Below are positions 1-8,526 of a stretch of 64,000 nucleotides of DNA, one piece after another; position 1 is the first letter of the stretch; each line of letters opens with the position of its first letter. The notes under the pieces were generated by a model. That model saw only the letters and a list, made by a program, of their open reading frames with translations. It ran no database searches and was not told the origin of the DNA. The translations under genes were made by a program, and so were the position numbers. Source of the DNA: Trujillonella endophytica (lineage in GTDB: Bacteria; Actinomycetota; Actinomycetes; Mycobacteriales; Geodermatophilaceae); NCBI RefSeq assembly GCF_019799905.1, contig NZ_JABGCI010000008.1:1-64000 (forward strand). Direction: 5' to 3'.

Positions 1-243
1 TGCGCCAACCTGTGCTGCCTGTGCCGCAGCCACCACCGCCTCAAGACCTTCGCCCGCGGCTGGCACTTCCAGATGAGCGACGACGGCGTGCTGACGGTGA
101 CCACGCCCTCCGGCGTCACCCGCACCACCCGACCACCCGGCCTGCGACCACCACCCGAGCCACCACCCCCGCCCGAACCGCACACCTCGAGTGATGAGCC
201 ATGGGAGGCACCGCCGCCGGACGACGACCCACCGCCCTTCTGA
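1..243 (+). CDS. HNH endonuclease, DUF222-type, C-terminal fragment (5' end outside window)
   Basis: Only the last 80 residues are present, open from base 1 to the TGA at 241-243. The segment NLCCLCRSHHRLKTF carries the end of an HNH fold: two Cys and the paired His normally bind metal and cut DNA. It is followed by GW...DG.LTVTTPSG, the usual close of this domain in actinobacterial DUF222/HNH proteins. The last 35 residues are a proline- and acid-rich tail of low complexity. These proteins occur in many copies in Geodermatophilaceae and related genera, so this one says little about the island downstream. The domain call rests on seen motifs; the N-terminal DUF222 part is inferred. Confidence 0.8.
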   Translation, partial: CANLCCLCRSHHRLKTFARGWHFQMSDDGVLTVTTPSGVTRTTRPPGLRPPPEPPPPPEPHTSSDEPWEAPPPDDDPPPF

Positions 244-369
244 CCACGAGCCGATGAGACGACACGTGGACACGTCCCCATGTCGACGTGTCGTCCGGCG
301 ATCCTGCCGCGACCGGCGTGGACGGCCGCGACTGCGCCCGCCGTCCACGGCGTGGACGCCGGCGTGCCC

Positions 370-1577
370 TCAGGGTGCGTCGGGGCCGCGGTCGACGCTC
401 GGCCCCGGGAGCCGGTACGCGCCCTCCCGGAGCTCGCCCCAGGCGAACCGGGTCTCGGCCAGCTCGTCCTGCAGGTGGTCGTACAGGTCGGCGGCCAGCC
501 ACTCCGGGTCCTGTGACTCCGGGAGGGCGAGCAACCACCGCACCGCCTCGATGCACTCACCGCGGGCCCAAATCCGGACGCTGAGCCACTCCTCCTCACG
601 GTCGTCCTCCCGGTGGTGCCTCGGAGGAGCGGGCAGCCTCGGCTCGGGCACATCGGAGATGACCCCGAAGGCGCCGGGTCGTCCGTCGCCGAGGGCGATC
701 CGCGGCATCCAGTGCGGCGGGGGTGTCTCCAGCACGATGTCGACGACGACCTCGTCGAGTTCGTGGGGGGTCGCACGAGGCACTGCACGACGGGCAGGAC
801 GACCCGGCGGCGGAGCTCGTCGAGGTCGCGGGGGTCGACGGTCGCGGCAGGGGCCTCCTGCGGCGCCTCGTTGACGAGGTCGGCGTCGAAGGCCAGCGAG
901 TCCTCCGGTCGGACGCGCCATCCCTCGAGGTCGGGGGAGGCGAGGAGGGCCTCGATCAGCTCGGCGCTGCCGCCGACCACCGTCGAGTCGTAGTCGATCT
1001 CGGTGGCCATGCACCACGCCCGGTCCTGCGGCCACGTGAGGTTCGGCGACTGCGGCCGGAACCAACCCGGTACGGGCTCGTCACCGATGCCGAGTGTCGA
1101 CTGCAGCGGCCCCCGCAGCAGCAGGTACTCGCGGTGCGGGAGGTCCACCCGGCAACCGGCGGGGGCCTCGCCGATCCAGCCCCAGCCCTCCCACACGCCG
1201 AACCGGCAGTCGTCCGGAGTGGCCGTGTGCAGGGCGAGGACGCGCAGCGCGGCCGCGAGATCAGGAGGAGGCAGGTTGCCCCTCTCGGGACGCCCGCGGT
1301 CCCACTGCGCTCCCCGGAAGCTCACGTGATCGGCGCTCCCGACGAGCGCGTGCCACTGCACGAGCGGGTGCACGGTCCGGCCGGTCTCCGCAGCGATCTC
1401 CGCCCAGCGCAGCCGGACGCCGTCCTGCTGGTCCTCGACACCGTGCAGGACCCGCGCGTAGGCCTCGAACCCCCTCGGCACCGTGTTGCCGACGGTGGCC
1501 CACCGGCCGCTGAGCCGGGGCTCGATCCAGGCCGCCTCGTGGACGTCGGTCGAGGGCGCCGGCCCGTTGCGATTGAT
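370..1577 (-). pseudogene. Conserved hypothetical protein, apparently frameshifted and without a start codon
   Basis: Two reading frames on the minus strand join into one protein-like sequence. The upstream frame (about 1577 to 775) reads AAWIEPRL, TVGNTVPRGFEAYARVL, HPLVQWHALVG and EIDYDSTVVGGSAELIEALL, with strong G/C third positions. At a six-C tract (forward G's at 764-769) it loses coding character. The frame one base away continues as HELDEVVVDIVLETPPPHW to a TGA at 370. A seventh C would restore one open frame of about 400 codons. No ATG, GTG or TTG lies in frame between a TGA near 1696 and the conserved N-terminal region. The parts resemble actinobacterial proteins of unknown function. 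Alternatives are a sequencing error in the homopolymer, or two genes, the second starting at a GTG near 787. Confidence 0.55.
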
Positions 1578-1608
1578 GCGGCGCCAGGACCCAGACGAGC
1601 CGGACGGC

Positions 1609-2442
1609 TCAGACGTCGGTGGCGGTGGCGAGGTCGGACGACCCGCGCTCGCTGCCCAGCCCCATCTCCGCGTCGTCCAGGACGCTGGTGCTCACGCCCC
1701 GGGTGAGGTTGGGGCTGGTCGCACGGGCGGCCGCGAGGTGGGCCGAGGCGAGGGCGACCGCACGGTCGACGTCGCCGGCCTCGATGGCGGCCAGCAGCTT
1801 CTCGTGGTCGCGCAGCGCGGCCCGGCGGGACTTGCGGGCCATCGGCGCGGACTCGTCGAGCTCGCCGTCGGGGACCGAGACCTCGGCCCAGGCGGTCGAC
1901 TCGTGCGCCGTCCAGACGGTCTCCAGCGAGCCGATGATCACGATCATCGTCTCGTTGCCGCACTGGCTCACCAGCGTCTCGTGGAACCGGCGGGCGAGTG
2001 CCGGGTACTGCGACGGGTCGTCGAACGCGGCCTGCTGAGCCTCGATGACCTCGCGCAGCTTCGGCACGACGGTCTCGGCCCGGTCGGGGCGGGCCGCGCA
2101 CAGCGCCGCGCACGCGGGCTCGAGGTGCAGCAGCGCACCGCTGACGTCGCCCAGCGTGGTGTCGCGGACCTGCAGCACCATGCTGATCATCCGGGCGATG
2201 CGCTGGCTGGTCGGCAGGTGCACGACGGCGCCACCGACGTTGCCGCGGCGCACCGAGATGAGGCCCTCGGTCTCCAGGATGCGCATGGCCTCCCGGACGG
2301 CGGGCAGGCTCACCCGGAACTGCGTGAACAGCTGCTCCTGGCGGGGGAGGCTGTCGCCCTCCTTGAGCTTGCCGCTCAGGATGTCGTCGCGCAGGCTCGC
2401 GGCGACGATCTCGGCGAGCCTCGGCTGGCGCAGCTGTCTCAC
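1609..2442 (-). CDS. GntR-family transcriptional regulator with FCD ligand domain
   Basis: This 277-residue protein has an N-terminal winged helix (about 5-75), including PRLAEIVAASLRDDILSGKL and LPAVREAMRILETEGLI, typical of FadR/VanR-type GntR proteins. An all-helical FCD domain follows (about 90-235), with candidate metal or ligand His residues in RRFHETL and RDHEKLL. Such proteins usually repress catabolic operons and release DNA on binding an acid or CoA ester. The start is the GTG at 2442 because GGGAGAG lies four to five bases upstream; a GTG at 2499 is possible but lacks a good ribosome site. The upstream AT-rich stretch GAGTTGTAAAG (minus strand, 2466-2476) is a likely promoter or autoregulatory site. 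Its placement next to the first CoA operon makes it a candidate regulator of the island. Confidence 0.88.
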   Translation of the reverse strand: MRQLRQPRLAEIVAASLRDDILSGKLKEGDSLPRQEQLFTQFRVSLPAVREAMRILETEGLISVRRGNVGGAVVHLPTSQRIARMISMVLQVRDTTLGDVSGALLHLEPACAALCAARPDRAETVVPKLREVIEAQQAAFDDPSQYPALARRFHETLVSQCGNETMIVIIGSLETVWTAHESTAWAEVSVPDGELDESAPMARKSRRAALRDHEKLLAAIEAGDVDRAVALASAHLAAARATSPNLTRGVSTSVLDDAEMGLGSERGSSDLATATDV

Positions 2443-2538
2443 GGTCTCTCCCAACGTTGCCTTCTTTACAACTCTAGCCGCGGCCGTGGGTGCGACCACC
2501 CGTCGGTGAGCGGCCCTCTCCCCCGGGGGGAGGAGACC

Positions 2539-3834
2539 TCAGCTGCGCGGCAGCTCCCGCCACGGGCGGCCCTTGTAGGGGTCGGGCTCCTTGGGCAGCC
2601 CGAGCACCCGCTCGGCGATGACGTTCTTGTTGACCTCCGTCGTCCCGCCCTCGATCGTGTTCGCCCGGCTGCGGAGCATGCCGCGCACCTCCGCCGGCGC
2701 GCTGTCCCAGAACTCCTGCGGCGACCCGGCGGTGCCCTCCCAGGCGATGCCCCCCGAGCCGAGCAGTTCCGCGGCGAGCGACTGGATCCGCTGGTTGAGG
2801 TCGGTGCCGTGCACCTTGCCGATGGAGCTCTCCGGCCCGAGGGTGCGCCCCTCGGCGACCGTGGCCCGGATCCGCAGGTTGGTCCAGCTGCGGGCCTGGT
2901 CCTCGCACCACAGCCGCACGATCCGCTCGCGCATCGACGGGTCGTCCCAGCCGCCGGGCCGGCCCTCGGCCGTGCGCTGCCGGGCCAGCCGCACCAGGTG
3001 GGTGGTGCCGGTGCCGCCGATCCGCTCGACGCCCGCCGACCCGGCGCCGGTGACCATCTGCCGCTCGCCGCTCAGCGTCGCCTGCGCGACCTTCCACCCG
3101 GCCCCCACGTCGCCGACGCGGTGGTCGTCGGGCATCCGGGCACCGTCGATGAACGTCTCGAAGAACTCGGTCTCCCCGCCGATGTGCGGCAGGGGCTTCA
3201 CCACGACGGCGGGCTGGCGCATCGGCAGGAAGAAGTAGGTGAGGCCCGCGTGCTTGGCGACGTCGGGGTCGGTGCGGGCCAGCAGGACGCCGAAGTGCGC
3301 CTGGTCGGCCCACGTCGTCCACACCTTCTGGCCGGTGACGACCCAGTCGTCGCCGTCGCGCTCGGCGCGGGTGGCCAGGGACGCGAGGTCGCTGCCCGAC
3401 CCCGGCTCGCTGAACAGCTGGCACCACAGCTCCTCGGCCCGCACGATCGGCGGCAGGAACCGGCGCTGCTGCTCCGCGGTGCCGTGGGCGAACAGCGCCG
3501 GCGCGGCCAGGTTCAGCCCCAGCGGGTTCAGCCGCGGCAGGTGGTACGGCCGCAGGACCGCCTCGGCGGCCGCTGCGGTCGCGCGGCTCCAGCCCAGCCC
3601 GCCGTGCTCGACGGCCCAGGTCGGCGCCACCAGCCCCGAGTGCCCGAAGGCCGGGTACCAGTCGCGGTAGTCGTCGGGCGTGCGGACGCCGCGCACGGCA
3701 CGGGGCCCACCGCGCTCGGCCGCCTCGCGCCAGGCGGCGGGGAGGGCCTCGGCGACCCACCGGCGGGCCGCCTCGGCGGCGGCCTCCGGCGGGGTGTCGC
3801 GGCCGGCGAGCTCGGCGAGGGTCGGTTCAGTCAC
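2539..3834 (-). CDS. Acyl-CoA dehydrogenase (long-subunit type)
   Basis: This 431-residue flavoprotein probably introduces a 2,3-double bond into an acyl-CoA. An N-terminal helical domain is followed by the FAD/substrate segment LFSEPGSGSDLASL (about 139-152) and WVVTGQKVWTTWA, then the C-terminal helical domain ending in GGTTEVNKNVIAERVLGLP. In the C-terminal loop the position that is Glu in MCAD (YEGT) is Gly, as in many actinobacterial partner-type dehydrogenases. The GTG start at 3832-3834 lies inside the end of the upstream crotonase gene (8-bp overlap), so the two are probably translationally coupled. It may work with the short dehydrogenase at 7366-8499, which has the complementary GIGFTWEHD motif; that pairing is inference. 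Confidence 0.9.
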   Translation of the reverse strand: MTEPTLAELAGRDTPPEAAAEAARRWVAEALPAAWREAAERGGPRAVRGVRTPDDYRDWYPAFGHSGLVAPTWAVEHGGLGWSRATAAAAEAVLRPYHLPRLNPLGLNLAAPALFAHGTAEQQRRFLPPIVRAEELWCQLFSEPGSGSDLASLATRAERDGDDWVVTGQKVWTTWADQAHFGVLLARTDPDVAKHAGLTYFFLPMRQPAVVVKPLPHIGGETEFFETFIDGARMPDDHRVGDVGAGWKVAQATLSGERQMVTGAGSAGVERIGGTGTTHLVRLARQRTAEGRPGGWDDPSMRERIVRLWCEDQARSWTNLRIRATVAEGRTLGPESSIGKVHGTDLNQRIQSLAAELLGSGGIAWEGTAGSPQEFWDSAPAEVRGMLRSRANTIEGGTTEVNKNVIAERVLGLPKEPDPYKGRPWRELPRS

Positions 3835-4780
3835 GGGGGACCTCCGGTTCGGCGACGGTGCGGGCCGCCCCTGAGGCGGCCGATCGTGCGGCGGTGAGTC
3901 CCAGGTCCTCGCTGCGCCAGAGGGCGCGCTTGCGTGCGCGGGTGGCGGCGGGGTCGGCCTCGGCGATGCGCTCGGCCAGCTCCTGGGCGGTGGCCACGAG
4001 CTCGTCGGGGGCGACGACCTGGCTGACCAGCCCGTACCGCCGGGCGCTCTCGGCGTCCATCCGCTCGTGCGCGCCGAGCAGGGCCAGGCGCGCGGCGATC
4101 GCGGCCGGCATGCGGCGGACCATGCCGACGGCCTCCCAGTTGCTGGCCTGCCCGACACTGACGTGCGGATCGGTGAACGAGGCGGCGGTCGAGGCGATGG
4201 CGACGTCGGCGTCGACGACGAAGTGCAGCCCTCCGCCGGCGCAGATGCCGTTGACCGCGACCACCACCGGGGTCTCCACACCGAGGTGCCAGCCGGTCAG
4301 CGCCAGGTCGGCGTCGCGGGTGCGCCGGCTCTGCTCGCGCAGGCCCGCCCGGTCGCGCGAGAGGGAGACGACGTCCAGGCCGGTCTGGAACGCCCTGCCG
4401 CGGCCGGTCACCACGATGCACCGGACGGCGGGGTCGGCGTCGAGCTCCCGCCAGGCGACCGGCAGCTCGGCCATCATCACCGGGTCCATGGCGTTGCCGA
4501 CCTGGGGCCGGTCGAACTCCAGCCAGCCGACGGGTCCGCGCCGTCCGACGGTGAGGGTCGTGTAGCCGGGGGTCGCGGGGGCGGAGGTCGCGGGGCCGGG
4601 GGTCGCGGGGCCGGGGGTCGCGGGGTCGGGGGTTGCGGGGTCGGGGGTCGCGGGGTCGGGGGTCGCGGGGTCGGGGGTCGCGGGGTCGGGGGTCGCGGGG
4701 CCGGGGGCCGCGGGGTCGGGGGCCGCGGGGCCGGCGGTCGTCGGCCCAGGGGTCGTGCCGTCCGGGCTCGTCGCCACCAT
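3827..4780 (-). CDS. Crotonase-fold (enoyl-CoA hydratase-like) protein with Pro-rich repeat extension
   Basis: Residues 73-317 form a crotonase domain: GWLEFDRP, GRGRAFQTGLDV (CoA-binding/oxyanion region) and AVNGICAGGGLHF, then DPHVSVGQ. Both Glu residues that activate water in classical enoyl-CoA hydratase (GGGCE and QPE) are His here (GGGLH and DPH). Simple hydratase chemistry is therefore uncertain, and a ligase, isomerase or hydrolase reaction is possible. Residues 18-72 are eleven pentapeptides of PATPD/PATPG/PAAPD type, encoded by a 15-bp tandem repeat, and resemble a disordered linker. The ATG at 4780 has GAGAGG upstream. It heads a two-gene operon with the dehydrogenase at 2539-3834. 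Confidence 0.85.
   Translation of the reverse strand: MVATSPDGTTPGPTTAGPAAPDPAAPGPATPDPATPDPATPDPATPDPATPDPATPGPATPGPATSAPATPGYTTLTVGRRGPVGWLEFDRPQVGNAMDPVMMAELPVAWRELDADPAVRCIVVTGRGRAFQTGLDVVSLSRDRAGLREQSRRTRDADLALTGWHLGVETPVVVAVNGICAGGGLHFVVDADVAIASTAASFTDPHVSVGQASNWEAVGMVRRMPAAIAARLALLGAHERMDAESARRYGLVSQVVAPDELVATAQELAERIAEADPAATRARKRALWRSEDLGLTAARSAASGAARTVAEPEVPRD
4565..4729 (-). repeat. 15-bp tandem repeat, 11 units, inside the crotonase gene
   Basis: On the plus strand the unit is GGTCGCGGGGTCGGG with a few T/C changes. Eleven in-frame copies encode PATPD, PATPG, PAAPD and PATSA pentapeptides. The central units are nearly identical, so copy number probably varies by slippage; every change of one unit keeps the frame. 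Confidence 0.9.
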
Positions 4781-4808
4781 GTGCCGCCTCTCGACGCCCG
4801 TCCCGCTT

Positions 4809-4824
4809 TCTTGTATAAGATAGC
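4809..4824. promoter_or_regulatory. AT-rich element between divergent crotonase and MaoC operons
   Basis: TCTTGTATAAG followed by ATAGC sits in the only AT-rich part of the 73-bp divergent gap. The same 11-mer TCTTGTATAAG, again followed one base later by TAG, occurs at 31194-31204 before the ABC substrate-binding gene. It contains TANNNT-like -10 hexamers in both directions (TAAGAT forward, TATCTT reverse), so it could be a shared promoter, an operator, or both. Confidence 0.55.
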
Positions 4825-4853
4825 AACGTACGGCGAGCTACTGGAAGGGCGTC

Positions 4854-6143
4854 ATGCCACCCACGGCGGAGAAGACCGAGCAGGGCACCAGCGGTGGCGG
4901 CATCACCGACGAGGGCATCGCGCGGCTGCGCGAGCGCATCGGCATCGCCCAGGCCAACCCGGTGGCGCCGCACTACCTGCGGCCCGGCACCGACGCGTTC
5001 CGCACGGTGGCCTGGTCCTACGGCGACGACAACCCGCTGTGGGCCGACCCGGCGTACGCGGCTGCCTCCCGCTGGGGCGGCCCGATCGCCCCGCCGCCGA
5101 TGGTGGGCGGGGACAGCATCGTCGGCGAGGACGTCCTGACCGAGGCCGAGCGGGCGCGGCAGGGCGAGCTCAAGGGCGACCCGCTGCGCGGTGTGCACGC
5201 CTTCTACTCGGCCAGCCAGCGCGAGTGGTGGGCGCCGCTGCGCGCCGACACCGCCGTGCGCCGGCGCAACGCGCTGGTCGGCGTCCTGGACAAGGCCAGC
5301 GACTTCAGCGGCCGCGCCGTCCACGAGTGGAACGCCAACGTCTTCGCCGACGCCGACGGCACGCCGCTGGCCGGGCAGTACCGGCTGATGATCCGCACCG
5401 AGCGGTCGGAGGCACGCAAGCGCGGCAAGAACGACGCCGTGGAGCCGGCCACCTGGACCGACGAGCAGCTCGCCGAGGTCGACGCCGCCTACGCCGCCGA
5501 GGGCCCGCGCGGCGCCGAGCCGCGCTGGTTCGAGGACGTCGAGGAGGGCGAGCAGCTGCTCCCGATGGTGAAGGGGCCGCTCACCGTCACCGACATGATC
5601 TGCTGGCACGTCGGCATGGGCATGGGGATGTACGGCGTCGCCCCGCTGCGGCTGGGGTACCAGAACCGGCAGCGGGTGCCGCGCTTCTACCACCGCGACG
5701 CCCAGGGCGTGCCCGACGCGATGCAGCGCGTGCACTGGGACCCGGAGTACGCCCGCAAGGCGGGCAACCCGACCACGTACGACTACGGCCGCATGCGCGA
5801 GGTCTGGGCCATCCACGCCCTGACCGACTGGATGGGCGACGACGCCTGGCTGTGGAAGCTGCGGGTGGAGTTCCGGAAGTTCAACTACGTCGGCGACGCG
5901 CAGTGGATCACCGGCACCGTCGTCGGCAAGCACCTCGCCGAGGACGCGCACGGCGTCCACCCCGCCGTCGACCTGGAGCTGGCCGTCACCAGCCAGCGCG
6001 GCGAGGTCACCGCCCCCGTCACGGCCACCGTGCTGCTGCCCAGCCGCGAGCACGGCCCCGTGGTGCTCCCCGCACCGATGGGCGGGGCGACGACGCTGGA
6101 CGGCACCCTCGAGGCGGCCGTCGCGCACTTCGACCGGTCGTGA
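4854..6143 (+). CDS. MaoC-like double-hotdog acyl dehydratase
   Basis: This 429-residue protein contains two hotdog folds. The N-terminal one (about 40-200) has SYGDDNPLWADP, a degenerate form of the D..NP.H hydratase motif, as in FAS1-like dehydratase domains. The C-terminal one (about 225-420) has FEDVEEGEQL, GPLTVTDMICWHVG and TTYDYGRMREVW. Such two-domain proteins act as (R)-specific enoyl-CoA hydratases or dehydratases in which one half is catalytic. The start has GGAAGG seven bases upstream. The TGA overlaps the GTG of the CoA transferase by 4 bp, so it opens a plus-strand operon of MaoC, CaiB, dehydrogenase, crotonase and LLM-NTF2. It probably hydrates the product of a neighbouring dehydrogenase. 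Confidence 0.87.
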   Translation: MPPTAEKTEQGTSGGGITDEGIARLRERIGIAQANPVAPHYLRPGTDAFRTVAWSYGDDNPLWADPAYAAASRWGGPIAPPPMVGGDSIVGEDVLTEAERARQGELKGDPLRGVHAFYSASQREWWAPLRADTAVRRRNALVGVLDKASDFSGRAVHEWNANVFADADGTPLAGQYRLMIRTERSEARKRGKNDAVEPATWTDEQLAEVDAAYAAEGPRGAEPRWFEDVEEGEQLLPMVKGPLTVTDMICWHVGMGMGMYGVAPLRLGYQNRQRVPRFYHRDAQGVPDAMQRVHWDPEYARKAGNPTTYDYGRMREVWAIHALTDWMGDDAWLWKLRVEFRKFNYVGDAQWITGTVVGKHLAEDAHGVHPAVDLELAVTSQRGEVTAPVTATVLLPSREHGPVVLPAPMGGATTLDGTLEAAVAHFDRS

Positions 6144-7324
6144 CGGGCGCTCCGCTCGACGGGGTCACGGTCGTCTCCCTGGAGCAGGCCGTCTCGGCTC
6201 CCTACGCGACCCGTCAGCTGGCCGACATGGGCGCGCGGGTGGTCAAGGTGGAGCGTCCGGACGGCGGGGACTTCGCGCGGCACTTCGACACCGCCGCCAA
6301 CGGCACCGGCGCCCACTTCGCGTGGGTCAACCGCAACAAGGAGTCGCTCACCCTCGACGTGAAGGCCCCCGGCGGCGCCGACGTGCTGGGGAGGCTGCTG
6401 GACCTCGCCGACGTCTTCGTGCACAACCTCGTCCCCGGCGCCGCCCCCCGGCTCGGCCTGGACGGCGCCACGCTGCTGGCCGGCCGACCCGCGCTCGTCG
6501 TCTGCGAGATCTCCGGCTACGGCACCGGCGGCCCCTACGACGACCGCAAGGCCTACGACCTGCTGCTCCAGGCCGAGGCCGCGATCGCCACGGTGACCGG
6601 CAGCCTCGAGCAGCCGGTGAAGCCCGGTCTCGCGGTCGCCGACATCGCCGCGGGCATGTTCGCCTGCTCCTCGGTCCTGGCCGCCCTCGTGCAGCGGGGG
6701 CGCGCCGGCGAGGGCGCGGCGCTGGAGGTGTCGATGCTGGACGCCGTCGCCGACTGGATGGGCTATCCGCTGACGGTGCGCAAGCACGGTGCGGAGCCGG
6801 AACTGACCCAGGGGATGAGCCACCCGGCGATCTCGCCCTACGACGCCTACCCGACCGCCGACGGCCGGCTGGTCGCGCTCAGCGTCCAGAACGACCGGGA
6901 GTGGCGGAAGCTCGCCACCGCCGTCCTCCGCCGCCCCGAGCTGGCCGGCGACTCCCGCTACGCCACCAACCCCGCGCGGGTGGCCCACCGGCCGGAGATC
7001 GACGCGCTCGTCCGGGAGGTCCTCGGCACCCTGGACGCCGACGCCGCCGTCGCGTTGCTGCACGGGGCGGGCCTGGGCTGCGCGATCGTGCGCAGCCTCG
7101 CGGAGGTCGTCGACCACCCGCAGCTGACGGCCCGGGACCGCTGGCTGCAGGTGCCGGCGCCCGCCGGCCCGGTGTGGACGCCGCTGGCCCCGCCGGTCTC
7201 CTCGAGCTGGTCCACGCCGGCCGGGGCGGTCCCCGGCCTCGGCCAGCACACCGACGCGATCCTCGCCGAGCTGGGCTACGACCCGGCCGGCATCGCCCGC
7301 CTCCACGACGACGGCGCCGTCTGA
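6140..7324 (+). CDS. CaiB/BaiF family (class III) CoA transferase
   Basis: This 394-residue protein matches the usual length of a single-domain class III CoA transferase, which moves CoA between carboxylic acids through an aspartyl-CoA anhydride. It has the N-terminal Rossmann region (GVTVVSLEQAVSAPYATRQLADMGA split over residues 8-32), NLVPGAAPRLGLD, and GPYDDRKAYDLLLQAE with the expected catalytic Asp at about 140. The GTG start overlaps the MaoC stop (GTGA). It is the only CoA transferase in the window with a plain single domain and an intact Asp; compare the fused proteins at 17105 and 49017. It probably activates the acid substrate or an intermediate of this operon. Confidence 0.9.
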   Translation: MTGAPLDGVTVVSLEQAVSAPYATRQLADMGARVVKVERPDGGDFARHFDTAANGTGAHFAWVNRNKESLTLDVKAPGGADVLGRLLDLADVFVHNLVPGAAPRLGLDGATLLAGRPALVVCEISGYGTGGPYDDRKAYDLLLQAEAAIATVTGSLEQPVKPGLAVADIAAGMFACSSVLAALVQRGRAGEGAALEVSMLDAVADWMGYPLTVRKHGAEPELTQGMSHPAISPYDAYPTADGRLVALSVQNDREWRKLATAVLRRPELAGDSRYATNPARVAHRPEIDALVREVLGTLDADAAVALLHGAGLGCAIVRSLAEVVDHPQLTARDRWLQVPAPAGPVWTPLAPPVSSSWSTPAGAVPGLGQHTDAILAELGYDPAGIARLHDDGAV

Positions 7325-7365
7325 GCACCGGCACGGACGACACCGGACAGGACCGACAGGACCCG

Positions 7366-8499
7366 ATGACCCAGACTTCCCAGACCTCGCTCGAGGAGCT
7401 CGCCGAGTTCGGCGCGAGCATCCGCGGTGCGCTGGCCACCCTGAGCGGCTCGGAGCAGGTGCGGGCGGCGCTGTTCGCCGACGGGGGCGACGCCGACGAC
7501 GGGGCCGCCCGCGCCTGGGAGGTGCTGGCCGGCCAGCTCGAACTGCCCGGCCTGCTGCTCCCCGAGGCGTCCGGCGGCGGTGGGCTGACGCCGGTGGAGG
7601 CGGTCGTCGCGTTCGAGGAGGCCGGGCGGGCGCTGCTGCCGGGCCCGCTGTTCGCGACCGCCGCCCTCGCCGTGCCGCTGCTCGTCTCGCTGGGCGACGA
7701 CGAGGCGCCGGCCCGCTACGGACCGGCGATCGCGTCGGGCGAGCTGACCGCGACCGTCGCGCTGGCCGAGGCCGACGGCCGGTGGTCGCCGGCCGCGGTG
7801 GCCTGCCGGGCGGAACCGGAGGGGGACCACTGGCGGCTGACCGGCGGCAAGGACCTCGTGGTCGACGGGGCGAGCGCCGGCCTGCTGCTGGTCGTGGCCC
7901 GGACGGCGGACGGCGAGCTCGGCGTGTTCGCCGTCGACGGGGGAGCCGAGGGCCTCACCCCCACGCCGCTGGTCACGCTCGACCTCACCCGCCGGATGGC
8001 CCGCCTGACGCTGGACGGCGTCCCCGCACGGCGGCTGGGCGGGGAGGCGGGACCGGCCGTCGCCGCCGCGTCCGACGTCTCGCGGCTGCTGCTGGCCGCC
8101 GAGCAGGTCGGCGGCGCCCAGCGCTGCCTGGACATGGTGGTCGCCTACGCCTCGCAGCGGATCCAGTTCGCCCGTCCGATCGGCTCCTTCCAGGCGATCA
8201 AGCAGCGCCTGGCCGACGCCCTCGTGCAGATCGAGTCGGCCCGCTCCGCCGTCCAGGCGGCCGCCCGCTCCACCGGCGCGGACCTGTCGCGCGACAGCCG
8301 GGTCGCGGCGCTGCTGGCCACCGACGCGTACACGTTCATCTCCGCGCAGAACATCCAGCTGCACGGCGGCATCGGCTTCACCTGGGAGCACGATGCGCAC
8401 CTGTACTTCAAGCGGGCGCGCGCCGGCGCGCAGCTGCTCGGCACGCCGGGCGACCAGGTGGCGGCGCTGGCCGACATCCTCGAGACCCAGGTCGACTGA
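7366..8499 (+). CDS. Acyl-CoA dehydrogenase (short-subunit type)
   Basis: This 377-residue acyl-CoA dehydrogenase has a weak middle beta domain without the usual (T/S)EP.GSD motif. Its C-terminal part is well conserved: RIQFARPIGSFQAIKQRLAD, then NIQLHGGIGFTWEHDAHLYF. This pattern belongs to the partner subunit of heterotetrameric dehydrogenases such as the FadE/ChsE enzymes of actinobacterial steroid catabolism (family knowledge). A long-type partner is encoded at 2539-3834. The ATG start is 41 bp after the CoA transferase stop, and the operon continues into the crotonase 27 bp downstream. Confidence 0.88.
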   Translation: MTQTSQTSLEELAEFGASIRGALATLSGSEQVRAALFADGGDADDGAARAWEVLAGQLELPGLLLPEASGGGGLTPVEAVVAFEEAGRALLPGPLFATAALAVPLLVSLGDDEAPARYGPAIASGELTATVALAEADGRWSPAAVACRAEPEGDHWRLTGGKDLVVDGASAGLLLVVARTADGELGVFAVDGGAEGLTPTPLVTLDLTRRMARLTLDGVPARRLGGEAGPAVAAASDVSRLLLAAEQVGGAQRCLDMVVAYASQRIQFARPIGSFQAIKQRLADALVQIESARSAVQAAARSTGADLSRDSRVAALLATDAYTFISAQNIQLHGGIGFTWEHDAHLYFKRARAGAQLLGTPGDQVAALADILETQVD

Positions 8500-8526
8500 C
8501 GACCCCCGACAAGCGAAGGGCCCACC

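Noticed and set aside
1..243. HNH protein as a mark of a mobile element
   Set aside because: DUF222/HNH genes are abundant chromosomal genes in this lineage; no transposase, integrase or terminal repeat is present.
1483..3897. An 804-codon plus-strand open frame
   Set aside because: It is antisense to the GntR regulator and a dehydrogenase, both with clear motifs; no ribosome site or domain is seen in it.
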